A program made the position numbers and the translations under genes. The notes under the pieces were generated by a model. The model did no database searches. It was not told where the DNA came from and was given only the letters and a program-made list of their open reading frames with translations. 42,527 bases of DNA from the IMG/VR virus record IMGVR_UViG_3300030102_006951, positions 1-42,527 of that record; one strand, 5' to 3'. Positions 34,621 through 41,248 of the stretch are shown here, one piece after another; position 1 is the first letter of the stretch; each line of letters begins with the position of its first letter. The stretch comes from a virus.

Positions 34621-35100
34621 ATGAGTGAAGGGAGGTTTGTTTTGTATCGGTTTTATGATGGTAATAGTAAATTAAAATATGCCGTACTAGAAAAAAAAGA
34701 ATTTGATTTATTAAAGTTGGTTGATAGGGATTTATGTTGTAGAACTATTTCAGTTGGTACTGATGAAAAGTCTTTAGAGTGTGCCAGCATAGAACTTAAC
34801 AAACTAGGTCGAGAACTTGAAGAAGAGTGGGAAAATCAATGGAATAAAATGGATAATGGTGGGTTAATCGAAGCCACATCAGAATATACTTTCAATGAGT
34901 TAAGAAAAATGCCTTATGAAAAATTGGAAAAGTATTTTATGAAATTTTATGGATATGATGGGAGGGAAGAATTTGAAGAAATGTATGAAAATCAATTTGA
35001 AGGTAAAAACGAAAAACAAAAAAAAGAAATACTCATAGATAATTTCAAAGATTACAATTATTCAGGAAAATTCGATTCAGGTAGAGAAATAAATAATTAA
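34621..35100 (+). CDS. charged helical protein, unknown function
   Basis: 159 residues from the ATG at 34621 (the longer frame starts in the -7 box). GRFVLYRFYDGNSKLKYAVL is beta-like, then a strongly charged helical half (KLGRELEEEWENQWNKMDNG; YEKLEKYFMKFYGYDGREEF). Next gene 11 nt downstream. Not recognised. Confidence 0.84.
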   Translation: MSEGRFVLYRFYDGNSKLKYAVLEKKEFDLLKLVDRDLCCRTISVGTDEKSLECASIELNKLGRELEEEWENQWNKMDNGGLIEATSEYTFNELRKMPYEKLEKYFMKFYGYDGREEFEEMYENQFEGKNEKQKKEILIDNFKDYNYSGKFDSGREINN

Positions 35101-35111
35101 AATTAAAAATT

Positions 35112-35450
35112 ATGTCAGCAGAAATTTATAGCGCACCAAGTACTTTAGAAGTCCCAAATTGTTTTGAGAATTGGGGAGAGGGATATGAAGAATTAGAAAC
35201 TAAATATATCAATGATTTAAAAAGGTATGTTAAAGACATGGGTTATAAGGGTAAAAATGTGGGGGAGATAATTAAATTTCAAGTGGCCGATGGTTATGCT
35301 GAATATATGGTACTATCAATGAGACCACTAAAATTAATTCATATACCACTAATGGATTCATATCACTTCCCACAAGTTCATTTAATGACTGCAAAAGAAG
35401 TTAATATAATGCTAGATAATGAAAAAAAATTAAGGGAAATATTTGGATAA
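35112..35450 (+). CDS. unknown phage protein
   Basis: 112 residues. EIYSAPSTLEVPNCFENWGE, then GEIIKFQVADGYAEYMVLSM and HIPLMDSYHFPQVHLMTAKE; the block (PLKLIHIP..D.Y.FP..HLMT) looks like a small phage family (from memory). Ends IFG, stop, containing the next TTTGG. Confidence 0.85.
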   Translation: MSAEIYSAPSTLEVPNCFENWGEGYEELETKYINDLKRYVKDMGYKGKNVGEIIKFQVADGYAEYMVLSMRPLKLIHIPLMDSYHFPQVHLMTAKEVNIMLDNEKKLREIFG

Positions 35451-35473
35451 TTAAATATTATATTATATATTTG
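35442..35473 (+). promoter_or_regulatory. promoter of the gene at 35505
   Basis: -33 TTTGG 35442-35446 inside the preceding CDS, 19-nt spacer, -7 TATATTTG 35466-35473. Confidence 0.86.
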
Positions 35474-35504
35474 TACTGTTAAACAATTAATAATAAATAA
35501 TACT

Positions 35505-35831
35505 ATGACAAAAGAAGAATTTTTAAAAGCATTTGACTCTAAAGACAGAGATTTTGAAATGTTCAGTAAGGCTGGAAATAAGAAAGCACAAACAATTACA
35601 AGACAACTTATCAAAAAGGTGTTTGGTAGTAAAAGAATTACTAAAGAAGAATTACTAGACCTTGCTGGTCAGAAGTTAGCCAAAGCATATAAAGACGAAA
35701 GATATTCTGAAATACTAGATACAGAACCGCCATACCACATTAAACATTATGTAAAAAAGGCATTAGGGTTTGTCGGTTATGATTTTGGAGATATAGACAT
35801 TGAGAGTAGAGTTTGGGACTATACCAAATAA
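35505..35831 (+). CDS. unknown phage protein
   Basis: 108 residues, helical and charged (TKEEFLKAFDSKDRDFEMFS; ITRQLIKKVFGSKRITKEEL), ending with an acidic GDIDIESRVWDY. Followed by a structured RNA. Not recognised. Confidence 0.84.
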   Translation: MTKEEFLKAFDSKDRDFEMFSKAGNKKAQTITRQLIKKVFGSKRITKEELLDLAGQKLAKAYKDERYSEILDTEPPYHIKHYVKKALGFVGYDFGDIDIESRVWDYTK

Positions 35832-35839
35832 TACTAAAG

Positions 35840-36070
35840 ATACGTGCCTTTTAATCAAAGGCTAGTTCAGTCCATAGAATGATGAGAAATGGTGTGATAG
35901 CCATATGGAAATACCCTGACAGTAATTAAATTTACAAAAGGTGTATGAGGATAAACGTGAGACTTTGAGGCTGTGTCGCTAGGTGCAGATTAGTCGTCCT
36001 TGAGATAGCGTTCTCCTTGTCGGGATTAATATTTAATAAGGGAAAATGTAAAAGTTTTCCCTTTTTTTTT
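35840..36070 (+). ncRNA. structured intergenic RNA ending in a terminator
   Basis: Helices: GCCTTT/AAAGGC (35846-35862), CCATA/TATGG (35872-35908), a long-range CCC-GACA/TGTC-GGG pairing with one bulge (35914-35921 with 36018-36024) that encloses CGCTA/TAGCG (35977-35981 with 36006-36010), and finally the terminator. No ORF and no separate promoter; likely the 3' part of the 35505 transcript or a processed RNA. No known family recognised. Confidence 0.6.
36038..36070 (+). terminator. rho-independent terminator
   Basis: Stem AAGGGAAAA/TTTTCCCTT (36038-36046 with 36055-36063), T9. Confidence 0.9.
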
Positions 36071-36079
36071 GCTCAATAA

Positions 36080-36111
36080 TTTGGAAATGTAAATATAATA
36101 CTGTATATTTG
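36080..36111 (+). promoter_or_regulatory. promoter of the gene at 36140
   Basis: -33 TTTGG 36080-36084, 19-nt spacer, -7 TATATTTG 36104-36111. Confidence 0.87.
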
Positions 36112-36139
36112 TACTGTTAAACAATTAAAACAAATTACT

Positions 36140-36439
36140 ATGCCAAGAAAAATCACACAAGAATCAGTCGAAGCTTTTATGAGTGCCAAAGTATTTAATA
36201 AAAGCAATACTAAAGTAACTGTAGAACCAAATGTAACTATATTGAGTTTATTCGGAAATGAAATAGCATATAGATACAATGACCCAAAAAATACATTATC
36301 CATAACAAATTGTGGTTGGAAAACTAATACTACTAAAGAAAGGTTGGGGGGTATACCAAATGTTAACATTTGTCAGAAAAATGGTGATTGGTTTTTAAAT
36401 GGTAAAATTTGGGATGGAAAATTAATCGATATAAATTAG
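36140..36439 (+). CDS. conserved phage protein of the TNCGW.TNTTKERL type
   Basis: 99 residues. KITQESVEAFMSAKVFNKSN is followed by a beta core and SITNCGWKTNTTKERLGGIP, then NVNICQKNGDWFLNGKIWDG. This matches a short, common phage family (from memory), function unknown; full length. Confidence 0.91.
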   Translation: MPRKITQESVEAFMSAKVFNKSNTKVTVEPNVTILSLFGNEIAYRYNDPKNTLSITNCGWKTNTTKERLGGIPNVNICQKNGDWFLNGKIWDGKLIDIN

Positions 36440-36467
36440 GAAATCTAAATAATATATTGTATATTCG
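36436..36467 (+). promoter_or_regulatory. promoter of the gene at 36498
   Basis: -33 TTAGG 36436-36440 overlapping the preceding stop, 19-nt spacer, -7 TATATTCG 36460-36467. Confidence 0.72.
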
Positions 36468-36497
36468 CACAAGTTAAACTAAATAAAAAATAAAATT

Positions 36498-37148
36498 ATG
36501 GGACAATATTACAAACCAATATTCTTGAATGAAAATAATAAACCAATTAGTTATGCTTATAGCCATGACTTTGGAAGTGGACTTAAACTAATGGAGCACT
36601 CTTGGATGTTAAACCCTTTTGTTAGGTTCATTGAAAATCAATTAATGCTACAAGCACAAAAATTAGTTTGGGCTGGGGATTATGCAGATAATGAAAACCC
36701 TAAAACAATAACTAGTAAAGAAATAAAGGCTTTAAGTCGTGAAAATAGCGAATATTGGAACGCTGAAATATTAAAAAAAGAGGGTATTAATTTATATAGT
36801 CTTTCTGAATTAGTTGGTAAAATTAGCCACGATGAAACAATACCAAAAAATAAAAATAAATACGATTATAAGTATAAAAAGATAGCACCAACAAGCGCTA
36901 AGTATTTAATAAACTATGATAAAAAAGAGTTTGTTAATAAAACTAAAGTGCCAAAAGATAATGATGGTTGGAAAATACATCCTTTACCATTATTAACTTG
37001 TGAGGGTAACGGCAGAGGTGGTGGAGATTTCAGAGGGGATAAGGTTAAATTAGTTGGGCGTTGGTCTAGAGATAAAATAGGGGTTGTAACTAAAAAAACA
37101 GAAATACCAAAGGACTTTAAAGAAATAATATTTGATTTAACAGAATAA
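36498..37148 (+). CDS. conserved phage protein of the MGQYYKP...GNGRGGGD type
   Basis: 216 residues. MGQYYKPIFLNENNKPISYA, HDFGSGLKLMEHSW, LVWAGDYAD and near the end HPLPLLTCEGNGRGGGDF followed by VGRWSRDKIGVV are diagnostic of a phage family of unknown function (from memory). Length and motif order are normal, so it appears intact. A tiny membrane gene follows 2 nt later. Confidence 0.92.
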   Translation: MGQYYKPIFLNENNKPISYAYSHDFGSGLKLMEHSWMLNPFVRFIENQLMLQAQKLVWAGDYADNENPKTITSKEIKALSRENSEYWNAEILKKEGINLYSLSELVGKISHDETIPKNKNKYDYKYKKIAPTSAKYLINYDKKEFVNKTKVPKDNDGWKIHPLPLLTCEGNGRGGGDFRGDKVKLVGRWSRDKIGVVTKKTEIPKDFKEIIFDLTE

Positions 37149-37150
37149 GT

Positions 37151-37243
37151 ATGTTTGAATTATACGAGATAAGTTGGGCGATTGCATTAGTTGTAATCGC
37201 CTATGTTATTACAAAAAAAATAAGTGTAAATAAAAGAAAATAA
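37151..37243 (+). CDS. 30-residue single-span membrane peptide
   Basis: MFELYEISWAIALVVIAYVI forms a membrane helix, followed by a basic tail (TKKISVNKRK) expected in the cytoplasm. It starts 2 nt after the preceding stop, indicating translational coupling. Confidence 0.65.
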   Translation: MFELYEISWAIALVVIAYVITKKISVNKRK

Positions 37244-37244
37244 A

Positions 37245-37276
37245 TTTGGATAATTAAATATAATATTGTATATTTG
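37245..37276 (+). promoter_or_regulatory. promoter of the gene at 37305
   Basis: -33 TTTGG 37245-37249, 19-nt spacer, -7 TATATTTG 37269-37276. Confidence 0.86.
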
Positions 37277-37304
37277 TACTGTTAAACAATTAAGCAATAT
37301 TACT

Positions 37305-37469
37305 ATGAAAATCGGAACTTATACTAGAGAGCAACAAAGAATTAATGATAGAAAAATATCTAGAGAGTTGGAATTAGAAAACAAAACGGGTTGGACTGCG
37401 GTACATAAAACCCACAAATCTAAAAAGAATTATTCTAGAAAAAAGAAGCATAAAAGTTTTGAATATTAA
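37305..37469 (+). CDS. small highly basic protein
   Basis: 54 residues from the ATG at 37305. TGWTAVHKTHKSKKNYSRKK near the C-terminus is strongly basic and resembles a short phage protein with GW.AVHK.HKSKK (from memory). Could bind nucleic acid (inference). Confidence 0.78.
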   Translation: MKIGTYTREQQRINDRKISRELELENKTGWTAVHKTHKSKKNYSRKKKHKSFEY

Positions 37470-37488
37470 AAAATTATTTGTACATTTA
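37457..37488 (+). promoter_or_regulatory. promoter of the peptide-RNA unit at 37524
   Basis: -33 TTTTG 37457-37461 within the preceding CDS, 19-nt spacer, -7 TACATTTA 37481-37488. Confidence 0.66.
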
Positions 37489-37523
37489 CACTAACATTAA
37501 AACAATCACTTAAAACATCAAAC

Positions 37524-37625
37524 ATGAGAAGAAACTTAGACATCAAATTCGCGTTAACATCAGTAACATTATTTATGGGGTTTATTATTTATAATATTAT
37601 AATACACGGAATCCCAAATATTTAA
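37524..37625 (+). CDS. 33-residue membrane peptide, GFI.YNII family
   Basis: Basic start (MRRNLDIKFAL), then the membrane segment TSVTLFMGFIIYNIIIHGIP. The core GFIIYNIIIHGI aligns with GFIAYNIITYGV of the minus-strand peptide at 41622-41732, so the two are homologues. Each has its own promoter and is followed directly by a structured RNA. Small hydrophobic peptides of toxin-antitoxin or lysis-control systems look like this, but the role is unknown. Confidence 0.72.
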   Translation: MRRNLDIKFALTSVTLFMGFIIYNIIIHGIPNI

Positions 37626-37640
37626 CAACAACAAAGAAAC
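37622..37640 (+). repeat. partial copy of the TTTAACAACAACAA element
   Basis: TTAACAACAACAAAGAAAC at the stop codon of the peptide gene, directly before the structured RNA; see the full copies at 37785, 39138 and 41243. Confidence 0.5.
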
Positions 37641-37756
37641 GGGTACCTTAATTGCTAATGTAAGCCATTAGAGGGATTGAGGAGGGGGTTAACTCTATAC
37701 AGTTGCAAATGTTATAGAGGGGTTGGAGCCTAATTAACTCCAACCTTTCTGCCCGT
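37639..37756 (+). ncRNA. multibranched RNA downstream of the membrane peptide
   Basis: A closing helix ACGGG/CCCGT (37639-37643 with 37752-37756) encloses three perfect hairpins: CTAATG/CATTAG (37655-37671), CTCTATA/TATAGAG (37693-37719) and GGTTGGAG/CTCCAACC (37721-37745). Transcribed with the 33-residue peptide; no ORF. No known family recognised. Confidence 0.68.
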
Positions 37757-37784
37757 ACGATTACATAAACTTAAAATATCTAAA

Positions 37785-37820
37785 TCATAGTAAGTTTAGG
37801 TTTAACAACAACAACGAAAC
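37785..37820 (+). repeat. 3' UTR element, copy 1
   Basis: TCATAGTAAGTT, then GTTTAACAACAACAACGAAA, immediately before a terminator. The TCATAG is in frame with a short gene-end remnant without a start (fossil stop). Confidence 0.68.
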
Positions 37821-37848
37821 ACTCTAATTATTTAGGGTGTTTTTTTTT
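37819..37848 (+). terminator. rho-independent terminator
   Basis: Stem ACACTCTAA/TTAGGGTGT (37819-37827 with 37832-37840), loop TTAT, T8. Confidence 0.88.
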
Positions 37849-37857
37849 ATCTAAAAA

Positions 37858-37889
37858 TTTGGAAATGTAAATATAATACTGTATATTTG
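37858..37889 (+). promoter_or_regulatory. promoter of the gene at 37918
   Basis: -33 TTTGG 37858-37862, 19-nt spacer, -7 TATATTTG 37882-37889. Confidence 0.87.
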
Positions 37890-37917
37890 TACTGTTAAAT
37901 TATTAAAACAAATTATT

Positions 37918-38196
37918 ATGGCTAGAACAAAATATTATTACATTTGGATTGAGGGTTTTTCACCTAGAAATGGTGAACTACTAAAAAAACTAACCGATTA
38001 TGGTTATGACGTTACAAATAAAATAACCGAAGCATTAAGGGTTAAAGAAGATGACTTAAATTATATTAAAGATTATCTATCTCGACATGGTGTTGCTGAT
38101 TGGGTATTGGAAAATCCAGAAAGTTATGTTAGAACTAATTATGCACCTAGTGGAACTATTCTAAATACAAGGGGTAATTTTCTTAAATCTTATTAA
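37918..38196 (+). CDS. unknown phage protein
   Basis: 92 residues. KYYYIWIEGFSPRNGELLKK, LTDYGYDVTNKITEALRVKE and DDLNYIKDYLSRHGVADWVL; alpha/beta. A small ferredoxin-like fold is conceivable. Not recognised. Confidence 0.84.
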   Translation: MARTKYYYIWIEGFSPRNGELLKKLTDYGYDVTNKITEALRVKEDDLNYIKDYLSRHGVADWVLENPESYVRTNYAPSGTILNTRGNFLKSY

Positions 38197-38202
38197 AAAT
38201 TA

Positions 38203-38234
38203 TTTGCATAATTAAATTATTTTATTTATCTTTA
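38203..38234 (+). promoter_or_regulatory. promoter of the 38263-38824 genes
   Basis: -33 TTTGC 38203-38207, 19-nt spacer, -7 TATCTTTA 38227-38234. Confidence 0.78.
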
Positions 38235-38262
38235 TGCTATGGTTAAACAAAACAACAATACT

Positions 38263-38442
38263 ATGTTACAAATTTCAGAAGAACAATTAAAACAAGCAAT
38301 TAAGAACGCAAAAGTTTCTATCTCATTTGAAGATGAGGAATTTCAGAAACAGTATTTTAGAGGCGTTAGGGATACACTAGAACAGTTGTTTTATAAAACT
38401 TCAACAAACGAAAAAGAAAAAGAAAAAATTAATAAAATCTAG
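38263..38442 (+). CDS. small helical protein, unknown function
   Basis: 59 residues from the ATG at 38263. The in-frame ATG at 38239 lies in CTATGGTTAAACAAAA, a one-base variant of the CTATCGTTAAACAAAA leader found elsewhere, so it is probably untranslated leader. Helical (QISEEQLKQAIKNAK; VRDTLEQLFYKTSTNEKEKE). Next gene 2 nt downstream. Confidence 0.75.
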   Translation: MLQISEEQLKQAIKNAKVSISFEDEEFQKQYFRGVRDTLEQLFYKTSTNEKEKEKINKI

Positions 38443-38444
38443 AT

Positions 38445-38639
38445 ATGAAGAATTTTAACTACATTGAGGTAACCTATATACACGAAGACAAAAGATTTAA
38501 AAAAAGGGTGCAAAACCTTGTAGTTGCAGAAACTAGATTAATATCTCAAATATTAGACTTTCACGATGTAGATTTCGTTGAGGTTAGGAAAAAAGAATTT
38601 AGGGGTAGTAGAGAAGAATTTGAAAACATTTTAAATTAA
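38445..38639 (+). CDS. small basic protein, unknown function
   Basis: 64 residues, basic. NYIEVTYIHEDKRFKKRVQN is beta-like, then a helix (VAETRLISQILDF) and DFVEVRKKEFRGSREEF. Coupled to the preceding gene. Not recognised. Confidence 0.8.
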   Translation: MKNFNYIEVTYIHEDKRFKKRVQNLVVAETRLISQILDFHDVDFVEVRKKEFRGSREEFENILN

Positions 38640-38644
38640 ATATT

Positions 38645-38824
38645 ATGCCATACAAAGATAAAGAAAAACGTAAGGAAAAACAAAAAGAATATAGTCGTAA
38701 AAATTATTTAAATAATAGAGAAGAAGTAATTAAACGTACTGCCGAATGGAAAAAAAATAATCCCGAAGCAAATAGGGAACATTCAAAAAATGCTTATTAT
38801 AAAAATAAAAATAAATTAGGTTAA
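38645..38824 (+). CDS. 59-residue basic protein like the N-terminus of HNH endonucleases
   Basis: MPYKDKEKRKEKQKEYSRKN is like the start of phage HNH homing endonucleases (MPYKD..K.....YY.KN), and TAEWKKNNPEANREHSKNAY continues that helix-rich region (from memory). No HNH motif follows: the frame stops at 38824 in the next promoter. Either a truncated endonuclease remnant or an independent small DNA-binding protein. Confidence 0.68.
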   Translation: MPYKDKEKRKEKQKEYSRKNYLNNREEVIKRTAEWKKNNPEANREHSKNAYYKNKNKLG

Positions 38825-38847
38825 TTAAAATATTATCTTTATCTTTA
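38816..38847 (+). promoter_or_regulatory. promoter of the gene at 38877
   Basis: -33 TTAGG 38816-38820 inside the preceding CDS, 19-nt spacer, -7 TATCTTTA 38840-38847. Confidence 0.77.
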
Positions 38848-38876
38848 CACTATCGTTAAACAAAAAATAAATTAAT

Positions 38877-39143
38877 ATGAAAATATTTGAAGACTTAGAA
38901 TTCAAAAAACACTCTGCATTCCCACATTTTAAATCACAAGCATTAATGGAGTTTGACAACAAGTATGGCATATCAGTTGTTAATGGTCAAGGTGCATATT
39001 GTAGTGAGGGGACTTATGAAGTTGCTGTCCTATTTGAAGGCAATTTAACTTATGATACTCATATAACAGATGATGTATTAGGTCATTTATCACCTAAAGA
39101 AATTACAGATATAATGAAAGATATTCAAGAACTAACGTCATAG
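38877..39143 (+). CDS. conserved phage protein of the ITDDVLG.L type
   Basis: 88 residues. FEDLEFKKHSAFPHFKSQAL, NKYGISVVNGQGAYCSEGTY, EVAVLFEGNLTYDTHITDDV match a recurrent short phage protein (from memory), function unknown. The stop codon begins the 3' UTR element at 39138. Confidence 0.9.
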   Translation: MKIFEDLEFKKHSAFPHFKSQALMEFDNKYGISVVNGQGAYCSEGTYEVAVLFEGNLTYDTHITDDVLGHLSPKEITDIMKDIQELTS

Positions 39144-39175
39144 TAAGTTAGTAGTTTAACAACAACAAGGAAAGG
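39138..39175 (+). repeat. 3' UTR element, copy 2
   Basis: TCATAGTAAGTTAGTAG then TTTAACAACAACAAGGAAAG; contains the TAG stop of the gene at 38877 and leads into a terminator. Confidence 0.7.
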
Positions 39176-39200
39176 CACTCATCTAATGGGTGCTTTTTTT
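39173..39200 (+). terminator. rho-independent terminator
   Basis: Stem GCACTCAT/ATGGGTGC (39175-39182 with 39186-39193, one T-G), T8 or more. Confidence 0.87.
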
Positions 39201-39211
39201 TTATCTAAAAA

Positions 39212-39243
39212 TTTGGAAAAGTAAATATAATACTATATATTTG
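39212..39243 (+). promoter_or_regulatory. promoter of the gene at 39271
   Basis: -33 TTTGG 39212-39216, 19-nt spacer, -7 TATATTTG 39236-39243. Confidence 0.87.
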
Positions 39244-39270
39244 TATTGTTAAATTATTAAACTATATACT

Positions 39271-39498
39271 ATGAGAACTTTCGAGAATAAAATAACAGAA
39301 GAAAAATTTACTAATGAGTTTGGGGAAACCATGTATATGGTTTTAAATATAGATTATAAAGTATATATTCATCATACTGATTGTACAGAAGATTTTGTTG
39401 AATTATCCAAATTCAATTTTTATCTAAATAAATCAGAAACAGAAGCATTAAATAATTTTTTAATGAATTATTTATCTTTAACTGAAATGAAATATTAA
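39271..39498 (+). CDS. unknown phage protein
   Basis: 75 residues, acidic, with beta (MYMVLNIDYKVYIHHTD) and helical (LNKSETEALNNFLMNYLSLT) parts. Not recognised. Confidence 0.82.
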   Translation: MRTFENKITEEKFTNEFGETMYMVLNIDYKVYIHHTDCTEDFVELSKFNFYLNKSETEALNNFLMNYLSLTEMKY

Positions 39499-39507
39499 TC
39501 AAATTAA

Positions 39508-39531
39508 TTTGGAAAAGTAAATATAATATTA
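39508..39531 (+). promoter_or_regulatory. truncated promoter cassette fused to a start codon
   Basis: TTTGGAAAAGTAAATATAAT followed by ATT is the standard cassette up to the -7 box, where it is replaced by the ATG at 39531. No -7 is left; probably inactive. Confidence 0.6.
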
Positions 39532-39830
39532 TGGAAAAGCAAGAAGTAATATCGTTTTTAGAGGGATTGGTTGGCCAAAGGTTTAATATGCAATCACTTA
39601 ATGATAAATTAGAAAAAGTATTTAACCAAAAAGTTGAATTACAAAATACATCGTTATTAAGAGAACAAGAAAATGATGATGATGACCTGTCGGACTATAA
39701 CCTAATGTTTAATATAGAAGATGGTAGCGAACAATCTGGGTTTTTTGATATCTATATGTTACCGATGAGAAGAAAGGGTTTTGATGGTGCAGACATGTAC
39801 ATCACAGAAGTTGGTTATGAATTTGGATAA
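39531..39830 (+). CDS. acidic protein, unknown function
   Basis: 99 residues, acidic. KQEVISFLEGLVGQRFNMQS is helical; the rest is Asp/Glu-rich with a beta end (GSEQSGFFDIYMLPMRRKGF). Its promoter seems truncated, so it may be read from 39212. Ends YEFG, stop, containing the next TTTGG. Not recognised. Confidence 0.83.
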   Translation: MEKQEVISFLEGLVGQRFNMQSLNDKLEKVFNQKVELQNTSLLREQENDDDDLSDYNLMFNIEDGSEQSGFFDIYMLPMRRKGFDGADMYITEVGYEFG

Positions 39831-39853
39831 TTAAAATATTATTCTTATCTTTA
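39822..39853 (+). promoter_or_regulatory. promoter of the gene at 39883
   Basis: -33 TTTGG 39822-39826 inside the preceding CDS, 19-nt spacer, -7 TATCTTTA 39846-39853. Confidence 0.86.
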
Positions 39854-39882
39854 TACTATCGTTAAACAAAACAATATTTACT

Positions 39883-40182
39883 ATGCAATTAATGGAATTT
39901 TTAAGACAAGAGCAAATCGCTTATGAGATAGCAAAAGAATTAAACAAACCTCAAATTAAACACATTATATCTGAAGCAAATAGATTCTTAGAATTTGCAA
40001 CACACATTAAAAATAATTTTCTTTATTATGATTATGATGTAACACCCGAAACAATCGATAAAGATATTAAATGTTTGAATTGGAATATAAAGGAATTTAA
40101 AAAAGCACTAATCTCAAAAAGTGATGAGCCAATCCAATACATCACATTAAATAAAGTTGCTACCAAAATTTATTTAAACTAA
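39883..40182 (+). CDS. helical protein, unknown function
   Basis: 99 residues, helical (LMEFLRQEQIAYEIAKELNK; SEANRFLEFATHIKNNFLYY). Not recognised. Own promoter. Confidence 0.83.
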   Translation: MQLMEFLRQEQIAYEIAKELNKPQIKHIISEANRFLEFATHIKNNFLYYDYDVTPETIDKDIKCLNWNIKEFKKALISKSDEPIQYITLNKVATKIYLN

Positions 40183-40184
40183 AA

Positions 40185-40216
40185 TTAGGAAAAGTAAATA
40201 ATATATTGTATATTTA
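40185..40216 (+). promoter_or_regulatory. promoter of the 40248-41248 gene run
   Basis: -33 TTAGG 40185-40189, 19-nt spacer, -7 TATATTTA 40209-40216. Confidence 0.78.
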
Positions 40217-40247
40217 CACTATCGTTAAACAATTAAAATAAATTACT

Positions 40248-40457
40248 ATGTCAAAATATATGGTCTTCAATTACACAGACAATCTTTACGCTACACAAAG
40301 TCAGTTTAAAACTAAAAAAGATGCAAATGAATTTATAAAAAAGTTCAGAAAAAGTTTTGAAAAACAAGGGTATTATAGAGATAACCGAAGAAATAAAATA
40401 TCCCCAAAACATATTGACTTGGAAGTAATATCAAAAAACTTTACACCTTATAGATAA
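40248..40457 (+). CDS. small basic protein, unknown function
   Basis: 69 residues, basic. KYMVFNYTDNLYATQSQFKT, then KKDANEFIKKFRKSFEKQGY and a DLEVISKNF end; resembles small phage proteins of the type (Y..Q....FKTKK.A..F...FRK) from memory. Its TAA overlaps the next ATG by one base. Confidence 0.84.
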   Translation: MSKYMVFNYTDNLYATQSQFKTKKDANEFIKKFRKSFEKQGYYRDNRRNKISPKHIDLEVISKNFTPYR

Positions 40458-40717
40458 TGGAAAAAACTAAAGAAGAAAAAAAGGGATTTAAAATGGGTGT
40501 GTTTACCACTGCTATAATATCAATAGGGTATAGTCTTTTTGGTATGGGTGTTATACTATCCGCAATAGGAGTAATTCTAATGATATTTGGACTTGTAAAT
40601 ATTATAGAATATAGTAGAGTTACAAATGAAGAACTTTATAATGAAGCAAAAGATAGAGTTGAGAAAAAATACTCAGGAGTAAAACCTTTACCAACTTGGA
40701 AAGAATTAAATAAATAA
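40457..40717 (+). CDS. small membrane protein
   Basis: 86 residues. Charged start (MEKTKEEKKGFK), two adjoining hydrophobic segments (GVFTTAIISIGYSLFGMGVI and LSAIGVILMIFGLVNII, about 14-50), then a charged cytoplasmic-type tail. Translationally coupled via TAATG to the preceding gene. Confidence 0.83.
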   Translation: MEKTKEEKKGFKMGVFTTAIISIGYSLFGMGVILSAIGVILMIFGLVNIIEYSRVTNEELYNEAKDRVEKKYSGVKPLPTWKELNK

Positions 40718-40731
40718 ATAAATCAAATAAC

Positions 40732-41013
40732 ATGAAAACGACAAATGCAATAGAAAATGCTTTAAAAAATAAAGCATCAAACGAAATAAGTGATATAGTA
40801 GACAATTTCATCAATGACATAAAGAATAAGGTTGTAGATAAATACAAATCAAACGCATACTCTTATGACTTGGGAAACGATACAAAAGATATACATATAC
40901 AATCTAATCATTTGAAAGGAGTGCTAGTACGAATGTTAAGTGAAAAACACCTTAATAGAATGGTAGAATGTAAGTCTGCTGAGTTAATAAAGAAATTAGA
41001 TTTAGAGTTATAA
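40732..41013 (+). CDS. helical protein, unknown function
   Basis: 93 residues. KTTNAIENALKNKASNEISD, IVDNFINDIKNKVVDKYKSN and HLNRMVECKSAELIKKL; mostly helical. 14 nt after the preceding gene. Not recognised. Confidence 0.82.
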   Translation: MKTTNAIENALKNKASNEISDIVDNFINDIKNKVVDKYKSNAYSYDLGNDTKDIHIQSNHLKGVLVRMLSEKHLNRMVECKSAELIKKLDLEL

Positions 41014-41040
41014 TATAAAAACAAAACAAAGATAACTAAT

Positions 41041-41115
41041 ATGGAAAAGGATAGGTATAAATATTTTAGTTTAATATTGAGTTATATGATTAAAAACCAA
41101 AACGAAGATGAGTAA
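41041..41115 (+). CDS. 24-residue peptide
   Basis: MEKDRYKYFSLILSYMIKNQ with an acidic end (NEDE). Its end overlaps the start of the next gene (ATGAGTAA), which favours translation coupling; otherwise weak support. Confidence 0.45.
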   Translation: MEKDRYKYFSLILSYMIKNQNEDE

Positions 41116-41248
41116 AGAAAATACAAAAACATTTGAATGTATAGAGCATGGAGAAAAGTTTCTTATTAATGCTAAAGATATTAATGAAGCACAAGAAGTC
41201 GCCCAAATGTATGGTGGTAGTGTAATAAAAGAAGTTAAGAGTTCATAG
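41108..41248 (+). CDS. 46-residue protein, unknown function
   Basis: MSKENTKTFECIEHGEKFLI followed by NAKDINEAQEVAQMYGGSVI; a beta-beta-alpha pattern typical of small phage proteins. The end TCATAG begins the 3' UTR element at 41243. Confidence 0.7.
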   Translation: MSKENTKTFECIEHGEKFLINAKDINEAQEVAQMYGGSVIKEVKSS

